A DNA stretch of 64,000 bases from assembly GCA_028023455.1 (NCBI GenBank), contig JAQFVV010012397.1:1826001-1890000 (forward strand). Reading direction: 5' to 3'. The position numbers and the translations under genes are program-made. The DNA is from Epiperipatus broadwayi. Its lineage: Eukaryota; Onychophora; Udeonychophora; Euonychophora; Peripatidae. The notes under the pieces were generated by a model. The model was not told the origin of the DNA. It did no database searches and worked only from the letters and a program-made list of their open reading frames with translations. Below, in pieces: positions 1 through 12,755 of this stretch (its first letter is position 1; each line of letters begins with the position of its first letter).

Positions 1-1313
1 TCAATCCATTTGAAGGTAAAATCAAACATCAATTTATTGTCAGAGATGAATGATAGTTTACATATTGTCCACTTTATAGTTAAATTAGTGAGACAAGTTA
101 CACTAAATTGGAAGCTGCTAGAATATAATCCTGACACACAAGGCAAGCTGCCATGAATCATCTTGAAGTGTTAGATAATTCTAGAAGGGCACCTGAATCC
201 CTTCCTAAAATAATTGCATGGCAACTAGATACTATATCTAGCCAACAGTATTAGTGAAGATATAACGGTTGCATTAATGCAAATGTATATTGTATATATG
301 CATTAATAAATATTTAAGTGTCTTTTTACGACTCTGTGTTTATTACTATCATATATAAATATAGCAACTGTTTTTAACGTGAGACAATAAGAAGTTAGCT
401 ATTCTTATAATACAATTTATTTAAAGTTAAAATCATAGTTTTTAATGAAATGCATCATAAAATAACAAAGAGTTGTACATATTTAAAATGGATATTCAAC
501 TTTTTTATAACATAAAACTGCATATTTTTATTTTATTTTAATGAATTCTCTAAGCAATCTATATGCAAAATTTCGCATTTTAATTTTTATATATTTTTAA
601 TACAGACATTAACAGAGAAAGACATTGTTTTAAAAAAATAATTTTTTGAAATTATTATCTTCTCGCATACATATGAGTATCTTTGTACAAAAAATATTAA
701 TATGATTCTGAAAAAAATATTGCTGTTTATCTGAATGTAGCAATTATACTGCGCTTCAAACGCTCGTTGGTGAAGTTAGAAAAATCATAGTTTAAATATT
801 GTCAAGCGTTGATGGTCGAGTTGTCAGCATAGCTAATATAATGAAATTCAAAAACACGAACTTGGGACCCAAGCAAATTGCTTGAATGATTATACTCATA
901 AAAGTTCTATCCACAAATACTTCAAATACGTAAATAAAGACCATCTAAAAAAGATAAATGAACCCCCAAGATGCATTTTTAGCTGAAGCATCCCTCAACA
1001 CTTTGGTAGAAGTCCCAACTTCTCATATGTCTAATTACTGAACTGGTACTTATAGATAAACATGTATCAGTTTATGTGGTTATTTAGCCAGAAGCTAGTT
1101 GGATATGTAAAATTAGTAGTACTATTTGGTCTTCATAAGATATTCAAAAAAAAAAAAAATGGCTTTGGAGTAAAGTGAAAAGAACTGTCCCTGAAAACAT
1201 GTTAAATGTAAGCAAAAGTTACATATTTTTATATATATTGTAATTTACTATTAAAGGTTTGTTAATTAAATTTAATTTTATATGTAATTTAGTAATATAT
1301 TTTAAAAAATTTT
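1..1313. other. AT-rich DNA, nothing recognised
   Basis: No ORF, RNA gene or repeat was recognised. If the lipase gene extends past the left edge this lies in its intron 5 or is intergenic. Similar featureless AT-rich DNA fills 3291-4429, 6901-7724 (with a TA run at 7568) and 9141-9342. Confidence 0.5.
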
Positions 1314-2031
1314 AAACATCACATGATCACTATCTCCCATGCTTGCTCATAACTGTTGTTAAAATAGGCAAAACTCTCTCCATACAGTAGTGCCACTCAA
1401 AGCAAGACAGAGTAATCAATGGATACCAGAAAGCTCGTGCATGAAATCCTTATCTAGTGCCTACTGGATCCAATATCCCCAAACTAGTTTTTGGCTTATG
1501 GCCTTCATCAGTGAGGAACTTTGGATCTGAGAGCACTGCACCTAGATCTTAGGATCTAATGTAACCCTCCAGCAGCCACCTTTTATCTCAACATAAGTAC
1601 AGAACTACGAGAATAAAATTTGAAAACACACAAATATATTCAATCTAAGCTCAGTAGCTTATATAGTTATAAAATAACCAAAGACACCAAAATGTATGGG
1701 TGCTGAACTGAGTTCAGACCCATATGACTATATAAGCTACTGAGCTTAGATTGTAAATATTTGTGTGTTTTCAATTTTATTTTCATAGTTTTGTAGTTAT
1801 GTAGAGATAAAAGGTGGCTGCTGGAGGGTTGCATTAGATCCTAAGATCTAGGTGCAGTGCTCTCAGATCCAAGGCTCCTCACTGACAAAGGTCATAAGCC
1901 AGAAACTAGTTTGGGGATATTAGATGAGTAGGTATTAGATAGGGGTTTTATGCATAAGCCTTTTGGAATCCATTGATTACTCTGTCTTGCTTTGAGTGGC
2001 ACTACTGTATGGAGAGAGTTTTGCCTATTTT
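1314..2031. repeat. Foldback repeat family F1, copy 1 (arms about 330 bp)
   Basis: Near-perfect long inverted repeat: left arm about 1361-1690, right arm about 1700-2031, with the centre near 1695-1730 (around CTGAACTGAGTTCAG). Terminal motif AAAATAGGCAAAACTCTCTC on the left, its complement on the right. Outside the left arm lies CATCACATGATCACTATCTC, an outer terminal motif that recurs, inverted, at the right ends of other copies. No coding capacity; probably a non-autonomous DNA element. Further copies at about 30265-31270 (diverged), 37637-37947, 55230-55450 and 55951-56544. Confidence 0.9.
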
Positions 2032-2119
2032 AAAAATTTGTAAGAGAAAAAATAAGAGAAATATGTTTTTAGGCAATAGGATGTGATATGACTATTTCTT
2101 TATTGAAGTTAGGAATCTC

Positions 2120-3290
2120 TCAGCCAATATGTCAAAAAAAAACCTGTTAGCCATCTTCCCTTTCCATTCCCCACCCTAAAATTTTTCCCATATTCTTCTC
2201 TATCTTGCTCTATCACATTTCCACATCATCATTGTCCATGTCCTTTGTATCTAGATCCCTCTTATCTTTTTCAAACCACTGCATAAAGACCAATAACCCA
2301 CTTTCTGTGTAATAACTTGATCCATACTTTATTCTCCCACAACTTCATTATTTGTACCCTTTCTGCTTGTAAGCATTTAGATTCTATTAGCAAGTGCCTA
2401 ATATTTTTCATGCCTTTCTTCCATAACCTGCAAACTAAATTACCCTCATTTCTCCATTTGTATATATATTTCCTTATTGCTAACCATCCTGTTTGAGACT
2501 TAAATAGTAAACTACTTTCCTTGCTATTATCGTAAATTATCTCACACTCAATACTAGTTCTTCATCTCTTCAGCTATTTTTTATTAATACATCTATTCTT
2601 CTATCCCATTCTTTGCTATTATAATCCTCAACAATCCTCTCACACAATCATGCCATCTTTTGTACAAGTATACTGACATAAAGTCTTTATCCAAATCTTC
2701 TGCATACCATACTAGTTCTTTCACTCATTCTATTGCCTATCCTTTACTCATAACCCAGTTAAATAGTATTTTGGCTATTCTCTTACTATCTATAAATTGC
2801 AATCTACCAAACATTTTTATTTTGCTTTTTGCATCTTTATTATAAAAACTTCACCATTCCCTTTCTTTTTAAATTGCCTCCTTTGCCATCCACATATCTG
2901 CTTCTAATGCATGTCTTCCTACTTCTCTTAGTACTTTTTCTAAGTAATCTAACAACCCTTTATTAACACATAATACACCCTTACCAACTCTGCTACTGCT
3001 ACTCCCTTCCATACAATTTTTTCTACATCATATTTACTATATGAAAACAGTGTTAATTTCTTTATCAGTCCCTTTCTTTTCTTTGCTTCATTTTCAATCT
3101 TTTTTCCTACTCATCCAAGCAATTTCTCTGATTATTTAAGACTATGCCCAAATAGTTATATCTATTCATCACATTTAACTTTATGTCCCCAAATAAAAAT
3201 TCTTTTTCTTCTCTTTCCCCAGCATTTATCATCATTACTTTTGAATTTTCTTCATTAAATTTAACCCCCATCTCTTTACCCACCTAGTGG
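2120..3290 (-). pseudogene. Decayed non-LTR retrotransposon, 3' part of RT and C-terminal zinc region
   Basis: No long ORF, but minus-strand translation gives order-preserving fragments of a reverse transcriptase C-terminus: GKEMGVKFNEENSKVMMIN and NRYNYLGIVLNN (about 3125-3285, thumb region), then KIVWKGVAV (about 2975-3010), SLLFKSQTGWLAIRKYIYKW (about 2460-2525) and CRLWKKGMKNIRHLLIESK (about 2375-2435), which resembles the C-terminal Cys/His motif of non-LTR elements with its second Cys lost. Many stops and frameshifts lie between the fragments. The clade cannot be fixed by eye; it differs from the CR1-like pair at 9523-19761. Confidence 0.65.
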
Positions 3291-4429
3291 AAGCTTCAGT
3301 AGTCAATAGATGATAGATATAGTGATTGTAAAACAAATATCTGTAGTTTGTTAATGAAAAATATTATGTAGATTGTAGTGTGTAATGTTGTTTTTTAAAA
3401 TAATAATCAAATAAGCAATTAGTGATTGCTTTACCTTTATTATTATTAAAATTATTTTGTTTGAAATATAAAGTAAATGCGATTATAATTACTAATAAGA
3501 ATGAAAAATGTATGTACACATAATATTTATATTGCTAAATCAATGTTAAGCACATATTTATATTATCAATGGAGAACTTCTGAAGTAACAAATAGGGTTT
3601 TTAACACTAAATAAACTGCTCTGTTTATATATCTCCTAGACGAAAGTTAAAGAAATATAAATCAAGTGGACAGTAATAAACTACGAGTGCCTTAAAGAGA
3701 TAACCCTCTTGTTAAATAAACTAAGGATCTATGTGATACAAGATAAAGTGATAGTATTTTATAAGACCAGTTTTCTGATAATGTAAAAAGATTTGAAAAA
3801 ACGGTAATAAGTAATGATGTAGTGCTGAAAAAGAAACATTAAAATGCTATTACTTTTAATAAACAAATTTGGATTGTAAAAATACATTACTTAATTACTA
3901 TTCACATAATAAATAAATTAACATAATCTCATCATACATATCTGATGTATATGCACAAAATATTCTAAATACATATTTTCCTGAGTTGACAATAATTTAA
4001 TTTCGCTATAAAAAAGAGAAAATATCATTCATTAGCAATGCATTGTATATGCTAGATTATAACGTGAAATCGTGCATATTGATAAATTGTTAATGTGCAA
4101 CGATATATATATAATAATTTTTTTTAGGGTTTTATAGATATAAATGTTGAAAGTTTAATGAGATTTTTAATGTATTTTTTAAAATTAGAGCTAAGACAAT
4201 ATATAACTAAGTAGTAAACTGAAATAATGATATCCACCAAACAGTATTTGTATTAGTGGGTTCCACTTTTTATTTTTGGGAATCAGACTGAAAGAGGTAT
4301 TATTCCTGGAAAACATTATTTCAGCGTACCAATCCAATTTTTGTTTGATTGCTTAATTATATCTCAGCTGAGCTCTAATTAGAAAAAAATATGGAAAATT
4401 TTAATTAAAGTTCAGTCTTTGCAGAATGA

Positions 4430-6900
4430 AGGTCTCTCCAAGTTGAATCCAGTTTCTCCAATCCGTAGTTTTTTTTTCATCACGTCACACACACATTCCC
4501 AACAAACATCCTTATTTCATTAATCTATTTTTTACTGATGGCCTCTTTCTATGTTTTTATAATGTCTTGAAATCTAGTTTAAAACTTTGATTATCCATAT
4601 ATTATCAGTCCATCTATTATCATCTCTTTTAGAAATATATCTAGCCCAATTTTATATCAGTTTCTTAATTCTTTCAATTATGTCACTGATATCTGCTTAT
4701 TTTTTCTCTCAAGTATTTTGCTTTCATCCCCCCCCCCTTTTTATTCCCAGAATACATCTTTTTATATTATCCAAGTCTCAAATTCATAAGTAAAGACTGA
4801 TAAAACATACCTATTAAAAACCTTTATTTTCAATTACATAAGTATATTTTTAATTTTAATTTATTCTAAAAGCATTCCATTCAAGTTTAATTCAATGATT
4901 AATTTTATCCTTTATGTTTCCATCCATATTAACAATCTCACTAAGATATTGTAATTAATTAACTTTTAATTTATCAATTTTTATTTCCTTCTGAAAAAAT
5001 CCACATAACATTGTTTTAGACTTTTTAGTATCTATCCTCAGAGTATGTTCATCAGTCATAAATTTAAAAACATCATTTGCAAAAATAATACATAACATCT
5101 GTAAAATGTACATAAATAATTCCCATGCATGTTTTATTGCCTTTGCTTTCCATTTTAATACATAAAATAATTTTATTGTAAAACTGCAACAAAACATTTT
5201 GGAATCATGGATTCATCCTGTCATACATTTTCATCGATGTTAATCTTCTTACTGTCACTATGTAATGTAGTCACCACTGTTGCATTTTGATAAATATTCT
5301 TTATAATATAAAAATATTCTGGGTCTATAACTTGATGATCCAATGTTTTAATCACTATAGAAATGTTTATAGAATTAAATGCATTAGTATAACTTAGATA
5401 TTTTAAAGCATATTTGCAACTCATATTTGTTTGCCTTTTTATAATTTATTTCTATACCTGTCTGATACATTGTGGTAAAATCATTTTAAAATCCAGTTTG
5501 ATCTTTTAGTTGTTTGAGTTGAAAGTTTATTGTAGACAAATTGTAATCATCTTATTAAAAATTTTTAAAAAAAATTGAAAAGATGGATAGGTCTATAATT
5601 TCTAATATCTTTTTTACCACATCTCTTAAATATCAATATTACAATTACATTTTTCAATTTGGCATATCTTTATTATCTAGATATTTTGTATATAATTTTA
5701 CTAACAATTTTTCTATCTTTTTTATCTATGTTTTTTATGACATTAATAATAATTTCATCATTTCCTGTAGCTTCTGTTTCTTTGTAGGATTAATTACATA
5801 TTTTAGCTCTTCATTTAAAATACTTGGCAATTCAGAAGATGTAGTGCTAGTAATGATTATTATGGTCTTTCTTTGTTCTTAACTATAATTGTTTGTAATT
5901 TTTTTTACACATTTTATAAGATTATCTCTCTTTTTAGTAATTATTCCATCTTTTCTTTTTATTGCTATGTTGCTTTACACTTTGAGACTTTTATTTTCTC
6001 TTATAGCTTTTCTTGCCAATTCATAGTTATATCTTTTTAAATAATTATATCTTTTTGTATCATTTTACAAATTTCAAATATTCAATGCTTTTTAAATGAA
6101 CATTTTTAAATATTTTTATTTTTTTCCAATAGTATACACTGTCTTCTCTCAATTAAAATTTTACTTGTGAACTAGTGCTTTTTTGTATCATCAATCTTTA
6201 TTGTCATTTTTAATTAGAGCATTACTTGTCTTCTTACTGATTTCAATTAAATATTGGCAATAAAAATAATTAATAAGTTTCTAATATAAGTTCATGTGAG
6301 TGTTTTTGTAGGTCAGGAATATCAATTTAACATTTTTGATAATAATTTTCATCTCTGTAGTTTTGTATTAACATGTATTTTAAATCTCATCAATTATCAT
6401 TTTTTGTTCTTGAATTTATCAATCTTAAAATACTTACTTTCTGTTAGTCAAAATATAATCCAATTCTGTTACATTTTCATTTGGATGTTTTATGCCCATT
6501 TTTATTCAGATCTTTTTTCACAGAATGAATTCATATTATATATTCTGTACAAACTTTTTTTTCTGAAAATTCTACAAATCTATATTATCTTTCATATCTA
6601 CTCCATAACCAGATTTATCAAGCAGCATCTTCATCTTTAAAACATTTTCCAATTCTAGGATTAAAGTCTTGTATTACAATTTTTAAATGATATATATTAT
6701 GATCAAAACCTTTTTGTACATCTATATAAAAAAACACCCATTTCTTCAAACATAGAGAACTTTTTAGGGCATAAATCTGAATTATCTGCATTTCGTGTCT
6801 TCTATTAAGTTGAATAACTAATCTTCACTCTATCTAATATACTATCATTATGTATAATGTTAATTTTCCATTTTTTTATTTATAATAAATTCCATTCTAA
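4430..6900 (-). pseudogene. Decayed RTE-like non-LTR retrotransposon (endonuclease plus reverse transcriptase)
   Basis: Minus-strand fragments appear in the right order. Endonuclease: IQDFNPRIG at about 6650-6680 (family GDFNAKVG) and LDYILTNRK at about 6440-6475. Reverse transcriptase: YTNAFNSI then KTLDHQVIDPEYFYIIKNIY at about 5280-5400 (motif A region), FANDVFKFMTDE at about 5060-5095 (degenerate YADD region), TYEFETW at about 4775-4800 (family LTYGCETW), and RWTDNIW at about 4590-4610. The pattern fits RTE/BovB-type elements. Numerous stops and frameshifts; long dead. The small open frames at 5221-5424 and 4955-5197 are surviving pieces of it. Confidence 0.7.
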
Positions 6901-7570
6901 TTGTCCTTACAAAATATATGCTTTTGTAGTAAATTACATATCCACTTTTCAAACCAATTACCTCTTTACATTTTCTTTTAACTTTACAAAGTCTAACAAT
7001 ATTCCATTTAATATGGGACAGTCTTCTTCCAATTCATGCAATCCTTTTTACTTGAAAATGAACAGCAGACATAGGTAGTTAAATAAAAAATCATCAAATG
7101 ATAGCTTGAGTCTGCAATCAGGAATTCTTAGCATTTTGGCACCAACCATCACCTTAGTTGACAGCTTTACAGCATCTTGAGAATAAATATTATAATATAG
7201 TTTTTTTCTGCCATGATTGTAAATATCTAAAGAAAAATAATCATTCACATATATATTTATCCTGACTTCAAGAAAACTCAACTGATATTTTAATTAAGAA
7301 TCATTAGGCAATTCAAAAGCAAGACCATGATAATTCTTGGTTTTAGACTCAGGGATTAAAAGTCAACAAACTCACTATGCTAGTTCCATGCATGTGAGTA
7401 AACTGTCCATGCATATTTGTTTATCATATGACTAAATACATGAAAAAGTATTAATGACAAGAATGCATGAAATGGGCATTAGGAATTTGATTTGTTTATT
7501 TCCTTTAAGATCTCAAAGAGAAATCAAAGTGTCTCCTTTCGTCAATAGCAAACCTCTTTCAGATAGAATT

Positions 7571-7605
<35 letters not shown>

Positions 7606-7974
7606 CTAATTTACAGCAATTATTATTTTCTAAATACATAAATGAACATATATATATACAATGGTCAAATATTCAATATAAAAATTATTCGTCTATAATA
7701 TTGTTATAGATATATACTTAATATAACAATCAATCTAAATAATATTGAAACAAACAACTAATTATATTTGCAATTATTTAATTATCAACTTTTGATCTAC
7801 TATTGAGACCTTTTCAAGATATAAAGATTTATACATCTCATGACTATTAATTACATTTACTCCATCTATTGGACATTATTTTACCTTCAACAATATAATT
7901 AACATTATACATATAAATATATAAATAAATGACAAAATAAAAATACATATAAAAAATTTAAAAATTATATAAAT

Positions 7975-8262
7975 ACATATATTTTTATATACCTATATAA
8001 ATAAATATTCTACTTCCCCCCCCCCCTTTTTTTTATAAACTCTCATTCATAATTCTACCATAATTTTTAAATCTTCCAATTATCTAATAATGGATAGATG
8101 TGCAAATATAGTTAAAGATTTGGCAAAATTAGGTGGAAAATGGGCATTATTAGATAATTGAAAAATTTAAAAATTATGGTAGAATTGCAAATGAGAGTTT
8201 ATAAAAGGGGAGGGGAGTAGAATATTTATTTATATAGGTATATAAAAATATATACATTAAAA
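7975..8262. repeat. Palindromic insertion (about 285 bp) within the PLE arm
   Basis: Arms about 110 bp: the left begins ATTTTTATATACCTATATAA, the right ends with its complement. The inner parts share TAAACTCTCATT...ATTCTACCATAA and its complement. The left arm contains a C12 run facing a degraded GGGGAGGGGAG on the right. A foldback/MITE-like insertion. Confidence 0.7.
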
Positions 8263-8436
8263 GCATAAAGCTAAACTAGTGAATAAATAATCAAAATTAC
8301 ACCAAATTCACAACTCAACCAGGCTAGTCAAGAAAATAAAATCTAAAACACTACCAATGGTTTCACTGCTACAAGCAGACTTCTCAAGTGTACAGTACTA
8401 CAAAATAACATATTTAAACTAAACCTTACCCACAAT

Positions 8437-8768
8437 TCCACTTATCTCTCATTTTTGATAGAAGGACTATTTCTGGAGTAGTATATATTATTTCTTGTTT
8501 TTGTAAGAAGGTATATATAGATCAGAATAGTTTGAGTTTAAATGAAAGAATAAAGGTACATAAAAGTAGGGTTAGAAATAAATACCTTAGTTCTGCCTTA
8601 TATATCCATGTAAAAGATACAGACCATATTATTAATTTTGATGAAGCTAAGGTTGTCTTCTTTGAGTAATGAAATAAAAAGAATTAAAGAATCTTTATTA
8701 TTAAAAATTTACGATTCTGGAGCAATTAACTTATTTAAAAATTCTTTTAATTTTAATGGTGATTGAGA
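8437..8768 (+). pseudogene. Penelope-like element remnant, GIY-YIG endonuclease domain (PLE family 2)
   Basis: Plus-strand translation in one frame gives SGVVYIISCFCKKVYIDQN, then SLSLNERIKVHKSRVRNKYL and SSALYIHVKDTDHIINFDEA. This is the C-terminal GIY-YIG nuclease of Penelope-like retroelements (family pattern GVYKIPC-x-C-xx-YIGQT-xRxL-xxRIxEH-K). After KVVFFE a one-base shift restores IKRIKESLLLKIYDSGAIN and a natural-looking stop at about 8768. The central Gly of the YIGQT motif is Asp here. No reverse transcriptase part is present; the fragment is flanked by inverted copies of its own 3' region. Confidence 0.8.
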
Positions 8769-9342
8769 GGTAAATGAAATTGTGGAAAATATTTTGTAGT
8801 TCTTTATACTTGAGAAGTTTGCTTGTAGCAGGGAAACCATTGATAGTGTTTTAGATTTTATTTTCTTGGCTAGACTAATTTAGTTGTGAATTTGGTATAA
8901 TTTTGATTAGAAAAATATATGTATATGCATTTATATAATATTAAAAACAAACTTTATGCATTTTTATTTATTGTTGAAGATAAAATAATGTCCAATAGGT
9001 GAAGTAAATGGAATAGGTCATGTGGTGTATAAAACTTTATATCTTGAAAAAGTCTCACTAAGAAATGAATGCTGGGTTAATAAGTAAATAATTGTAAATA
9101 TAATTAGATGTTTGTTTCAATATTACTTAGATTATTGTATAAATGATCATAATCATTATTTATTACTTGAGAAATTATTATATTTCTTTTAATCTTAGAT
9201 TTAGACTTTAAATTTTATTAAAGATCGAATATATTTATCTTTTATAAATTACCATGAGAGTTTTATTGAAATGAATATTAAGAACTATTAACAACCATTT
9301 TTACTATCACCACTCCCACCCCATTTAAAACTACATATTTAC

Positions 9343-9522
<180 letters not shown>

Positions 9523-9857
9523 TCAATTCAATTCTAATTCAATTCATTTATTTACCGTACAAAACTACAGCATAAAGCCAATTACAGTATTGCACCATAA
9601 CAAATATATAAATACATAAATGAGTTTAAATGACAAATTATTAATATAATTATGTGCCACATTTCAATAAAAGATAATTAACACATTTAAAAATCTAAAG
9701 TAAAATTAAATATCAGCATATAAACAATTATTATTAAAACATTAATAATAACAAATAAATAAAAGGGATAAATATAAAGCACGTAACAAAATAATAATAA
9801 TAATAAAACAATTTAACATATATATATATATATATAAACAAAATCAAGTTAAACCAA

Positions 9858-12608
9858 TCAAATATGACATTTAAATTTAATAACATTACAAAATTGATTA
9901 TAATCTAAATTGAAGTAATTATTATTACTACAAATCTGATTATATAAATATGGTAGTCTAAATAAAGGAGAAAATCTAAGAACATTGGAATGACAAGTTT
10001 TAATGTAACAAACAGAAGCAGACCGAGTATCATGCACATGAGATCTAATTACAACAGTAGAAATTGTGTCAGATAAAAGAACTATTTTATTAATAAGTTT
10101 ATAAAGATATTTAAGATCTCTATATTGTCTTCTAGAAGAAAGATGAACAACAGTTTTATTTCCCAAAGAAACATATTTAAAAAACTTATTACTCACTGAT
10201 TGTAATAAGTTACATCCCTGTTTAGAGCTAGGATTCCAAATGACTGAACAATATTCAATGATGGGAAGAACCAATGATAAAAATAATTTAAATTTTGTAT
10301 CACCACTGAAATGATGACCAAACCTTAGAATAGTACCTATAATTTTTAAAGCTTTACCAATAATCATTTCCAAATGAGGAAGAAAGGATCCATTACTAGA
10401 AAATATAACTCCCAAATCCTTTTGAGATTCAACAGAAATAATTTTGTGACAATTAATAAAATAAGAAAAATGCAAAACTTCAGATTTTTTAGAATATGAG
10501 ACTAAGGAACATTTACTGAAATTAACAGTCATATTATTTAAATCACACCAAGCACTAAAATTATCTATATCCTTTTGAAGAAGAGTGCAATCAAACACAG
10601 ATGTGATTCTTCTAAAGATTTTACAGTCATCTGCATAGCACAAAAGATAAGAAGATTTTAAGCAATCCTTAAGGTCATTCATATAAATGTTAAAAAGCAT
10701 AGGTGCTAAAATACTACCCTGAGGAACTCCAAAATTACATTTGAACTTAGATGAAATAGTATTATTAAATTTAATATATGCAGTACGACCATGAAGAAAG
10801 GATTGAAACCAATAAACAAGCTTAGTAGAAAAACCCATTTGATATAATTTGCAAAGAAGAATACTGTGGTCTACTTTATCAAAAGCTTTTGATAAATCAA
10901 AATAAACAACATCAAGTCTCTGCTGGTCCTCAATTGCATGAGCTATATGATCATAAATTGTTAACAAATTAGTTTCTACGGATCTATTAGGTATAAAACC
11001 ATGCTGTGAAGAAGAAATGAGTTTACTAACATCTAAAATAATTTTATTATAAACACACCTCTCAAAAATTCTAGCAATAGTATGTAAAACAGAAATAGGT
11101 CTATAGTTATTAAGACAATCACGTGAACCATTCTTAAAAATTGGGACCATTTTGGCACACTTAAGCACATTAGGAAAAACACAAGAATTTAGTGATAAAT
11201 TAAAAATAAATGCAAGAGGAACTGCAATAAATTCAGCTAGCCCTTTGTAAATAAATGAAGGAATATTATCATTTCCCAAACTAGAATGAATTTTAAGTCG
11301 CTTAATAGCCATAACAACATCATCCTTAGAAATATGGTCAATCATACAATGAACAGTTGAAGAATTACAAAATAATGCAATATTTGAAGATATTGCATCA
11401 TGTGATGAATATACATCAGCAAAATGTTTTGAAAAGTCATTTGCACTTAAAGTGAATCCATGAGTAGCTTGAACCTTTTTTCTACCCAAACCAGACTTTT
11501 TAATGAAATCCCAAAATTCTTTAGGGTTAGATGAAATATTAACCTCAATTTTTCTAATATAATTCTTCAAATCTCTTTTATAAACATGCTTCACCAATCT
11601 TCTGAAATTAATAAAATTATTATAAAAAAAGATATTCTGTGTTTTAAAATAAAGTCTACGATGATAAGACTTCCTTTTAATAATTTTAATAAGATCGCAT
11701 GAAAACCAACTAGGAAAATCCTTATAAAAAGGTCGCTTATTGGGAATATACAAATCAATAAAACCATTAAGAATCTTTAAAAACTCATCCAAGCAATAAT
11801 TTACATCATTAAAAGAATACAAAAAATTCCAATTAACTTTAGAAAAGTTTCTACAAAAATCAAAATAATTACCCTTCCCATAATCCTTTCTTAAAATATT
11901 AGAAAAATTAATCTTTGAGTGACAAACGTTAATATAAAACTCAAAAGGTGGATGATGAGCATCAATAGGAAAATTAACAGAGACAACTTGAAAATTACTA
12001 ACTACTGTTGAATTACATAAAATATAATCCAAAGTACGATCAGAGGAATTAACAAATGGGTTATATTGCTTAAGTCCTAAAAATTTACAGAACTTTAACA
12101 TTATAGAAGCCTTAGAAGACAAAAGAGAAAAATGTGTAGCAATTCTACCCTGATATAAATCCGGAATATTTAAATCACCAGTAATAATAATATTATCATA
12201 GCCAATCAGAAAATCTTCAAGTGATGTCAAAAAATAATCAAACTCCAACAATGACAAAGTGGGTTTGAGATAAACATTACCTAAAATAAATTTAAAATTG
12301 TGATTTAAAGTAATTTCACACCATGTAGATTCACAAAAAGAAGAAGAAAAAGAAAGTTCTTTATAAAAAACATCTTTATGAAGAGCAATCAGAGTACCAC
12401 CACCTCGAGAAATATTATCCATAGATCTGTCAGTTCGCAAAATACTGAATCTATCATCAAGAAAAGAACAATCAGGAAATTGTTGATTCAACCAAGTTTC
12501 TGTAAGTAAAATAAGATCAAAATGTTCTGTTTCAAAAAATTGTTTAATTTGAACACATTTAGTCCTCATACCTCTGACATTCATGTAAAAACAAGAAAGG
12601 CCTACCAT
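9858..12608 (-). CDS. ORF2 of CR1/Jockey-like non-LTR retrotransposon, copy B (AP endonuclease plus reverse transcriptase), intact
   Basis: An uninterrupted ORF of 916 codons from the Met before VGLSCFYMNVRGMRTK; the frame stays open to 12728, but the extra N-terminus is a Phe/Tyr-rich low-complexity stretch and is probably not coding. The N-terminal third is an AP-like endonuclease: NVRGMRTK, LLTETWL, GDLNIPD, RTLDYILC and the DAHHPP variant of the SDHxP motif. The centre is a reverse transcriptase: NYRPISVLH, QHGFIPNRS, FDLSKAFDKVDH, GVPQGSILAP, LLCYADDCK (catalytic YADD), and KDLGVIF near the thumb. No RNase H domain and no C-terminal zinc knuckle are seen. Roles known for the family: target nicking and target-primed reverse transcription. 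The intact ORF and near identity to copy A suggest recent activity. Confidence 0.93.
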   Translation of the reverse strand: MVGLSCFYMNVRGMRTKCVQIKQFFETEHFDLILLTETWLNQQFPDCSFLDDRFSILRTDRSMDNISRGGGTLIALHKDVFYKELSFSSSFCESTWCEITLNHNFKFILGNVYLKPTLSLLEFDYFLTSLEDFLIGYDNIIITGDLNIPDLYQGRIATHFSLLSSKASIMLKFCKFLGLKQYNPFVNSSDRTLDYILCNSTVVSNFQVVSVNFPIDAHHPPFEFYINVCHSKINFSNILRKDYGKGNYFDFCRNFSKVNWNFLYSFNDVNYCLDEFLKILNGFIDLYIPNKRPFYKDFPSWFSCDLIKIIKRKSYHRRLYFKTQNIFFYNNFINFRRLVKHVYKRDLKNYIRKIEVNISSNPKEFWDFIKKSGLGRKKVQATHGFTLSANDFSKHFADVYSSHDAISSNIALFCNSSTVHCMIDHISKDDVVMAIKRLKIHSSLGNDNIPSFIYKGLAEFIAVPLAFIFNLSLNSCVFPNVLKCAKMVPIFKNGSRDCLNNYRPISVLHTIARIFERCVYNKIILDVSKLISSSQHGFIPNRSVETNLLTIYDHIAHAIEDQQRLDVVYFDLSKAFDKVDHSILLCKLYQMGFSTKLVYWFQSFLHGRTAYIKFNNTISSKFKCNFGVPQGSILAPMLFNIYMNDLKDCLKSSYLLCYADDCKIFRRITSVFDCTLLQKDIDNFSAWCDLNNMTVNFSKCSLVSYSKKSEVLHFSYFINCHKIISVESQKDLGVIFSSNGSFLPHLEMIIGKALKIIGTILRFGHHFSGDTKFKLFLSLVLPIIEYCSVIWNPSSKQGCNLLQSVSNKFFKYVSLGNKTVVHLSSRRQYRDLKYLYKLINKIVLLSDTISTVVIRSHVHDTRSASVCYIKTCHSNVLRFSPLFRLPYLYNQICSNNNYFNLDYNQFCNVIKFKCHI

Positions 12609-12755
12609 GTTACCCACAAAGATAATGGAAACAACACAAATAAAACCAAAAAGAGAAAAAAAAAAGTGATAAAGAAAAAAATAAATAAATAAAAATAAAT
12701 AAATAAAATAAAATAGATAGTAAAACAAAATAAATTCTCTTAAAACCTTAGAGAA

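Larger units (their letters stand above)
7725..9140. repeat. Large inverted repeat around the PLE family 2 remnant
   Basis: The region downstream of the GIY-YIG fragment (about 8805-9140; landmarks CTTGAGAAGTTTGCTTGTAG and GACATTATTTTACC complement) recurs inverted at about 7725-8400 (landmarks CTACAAGCAGACTTCTCAAG and GGACATTATTTTACCTTC). The left arm is interrupted by a separate palindrome (7975-8262). Interpretation: two PLE 3' ends in head-to-head orientation, only one retaining coding sequence. Confidence 0.75.

Noticed and set aside
7048-7281. 77-codon minus-strand ORF, considered as a lipase C-terminal (PLAT) exon
   Set aside because: No PLAT-like pattern or correct splice phase could be found; left unassigned.
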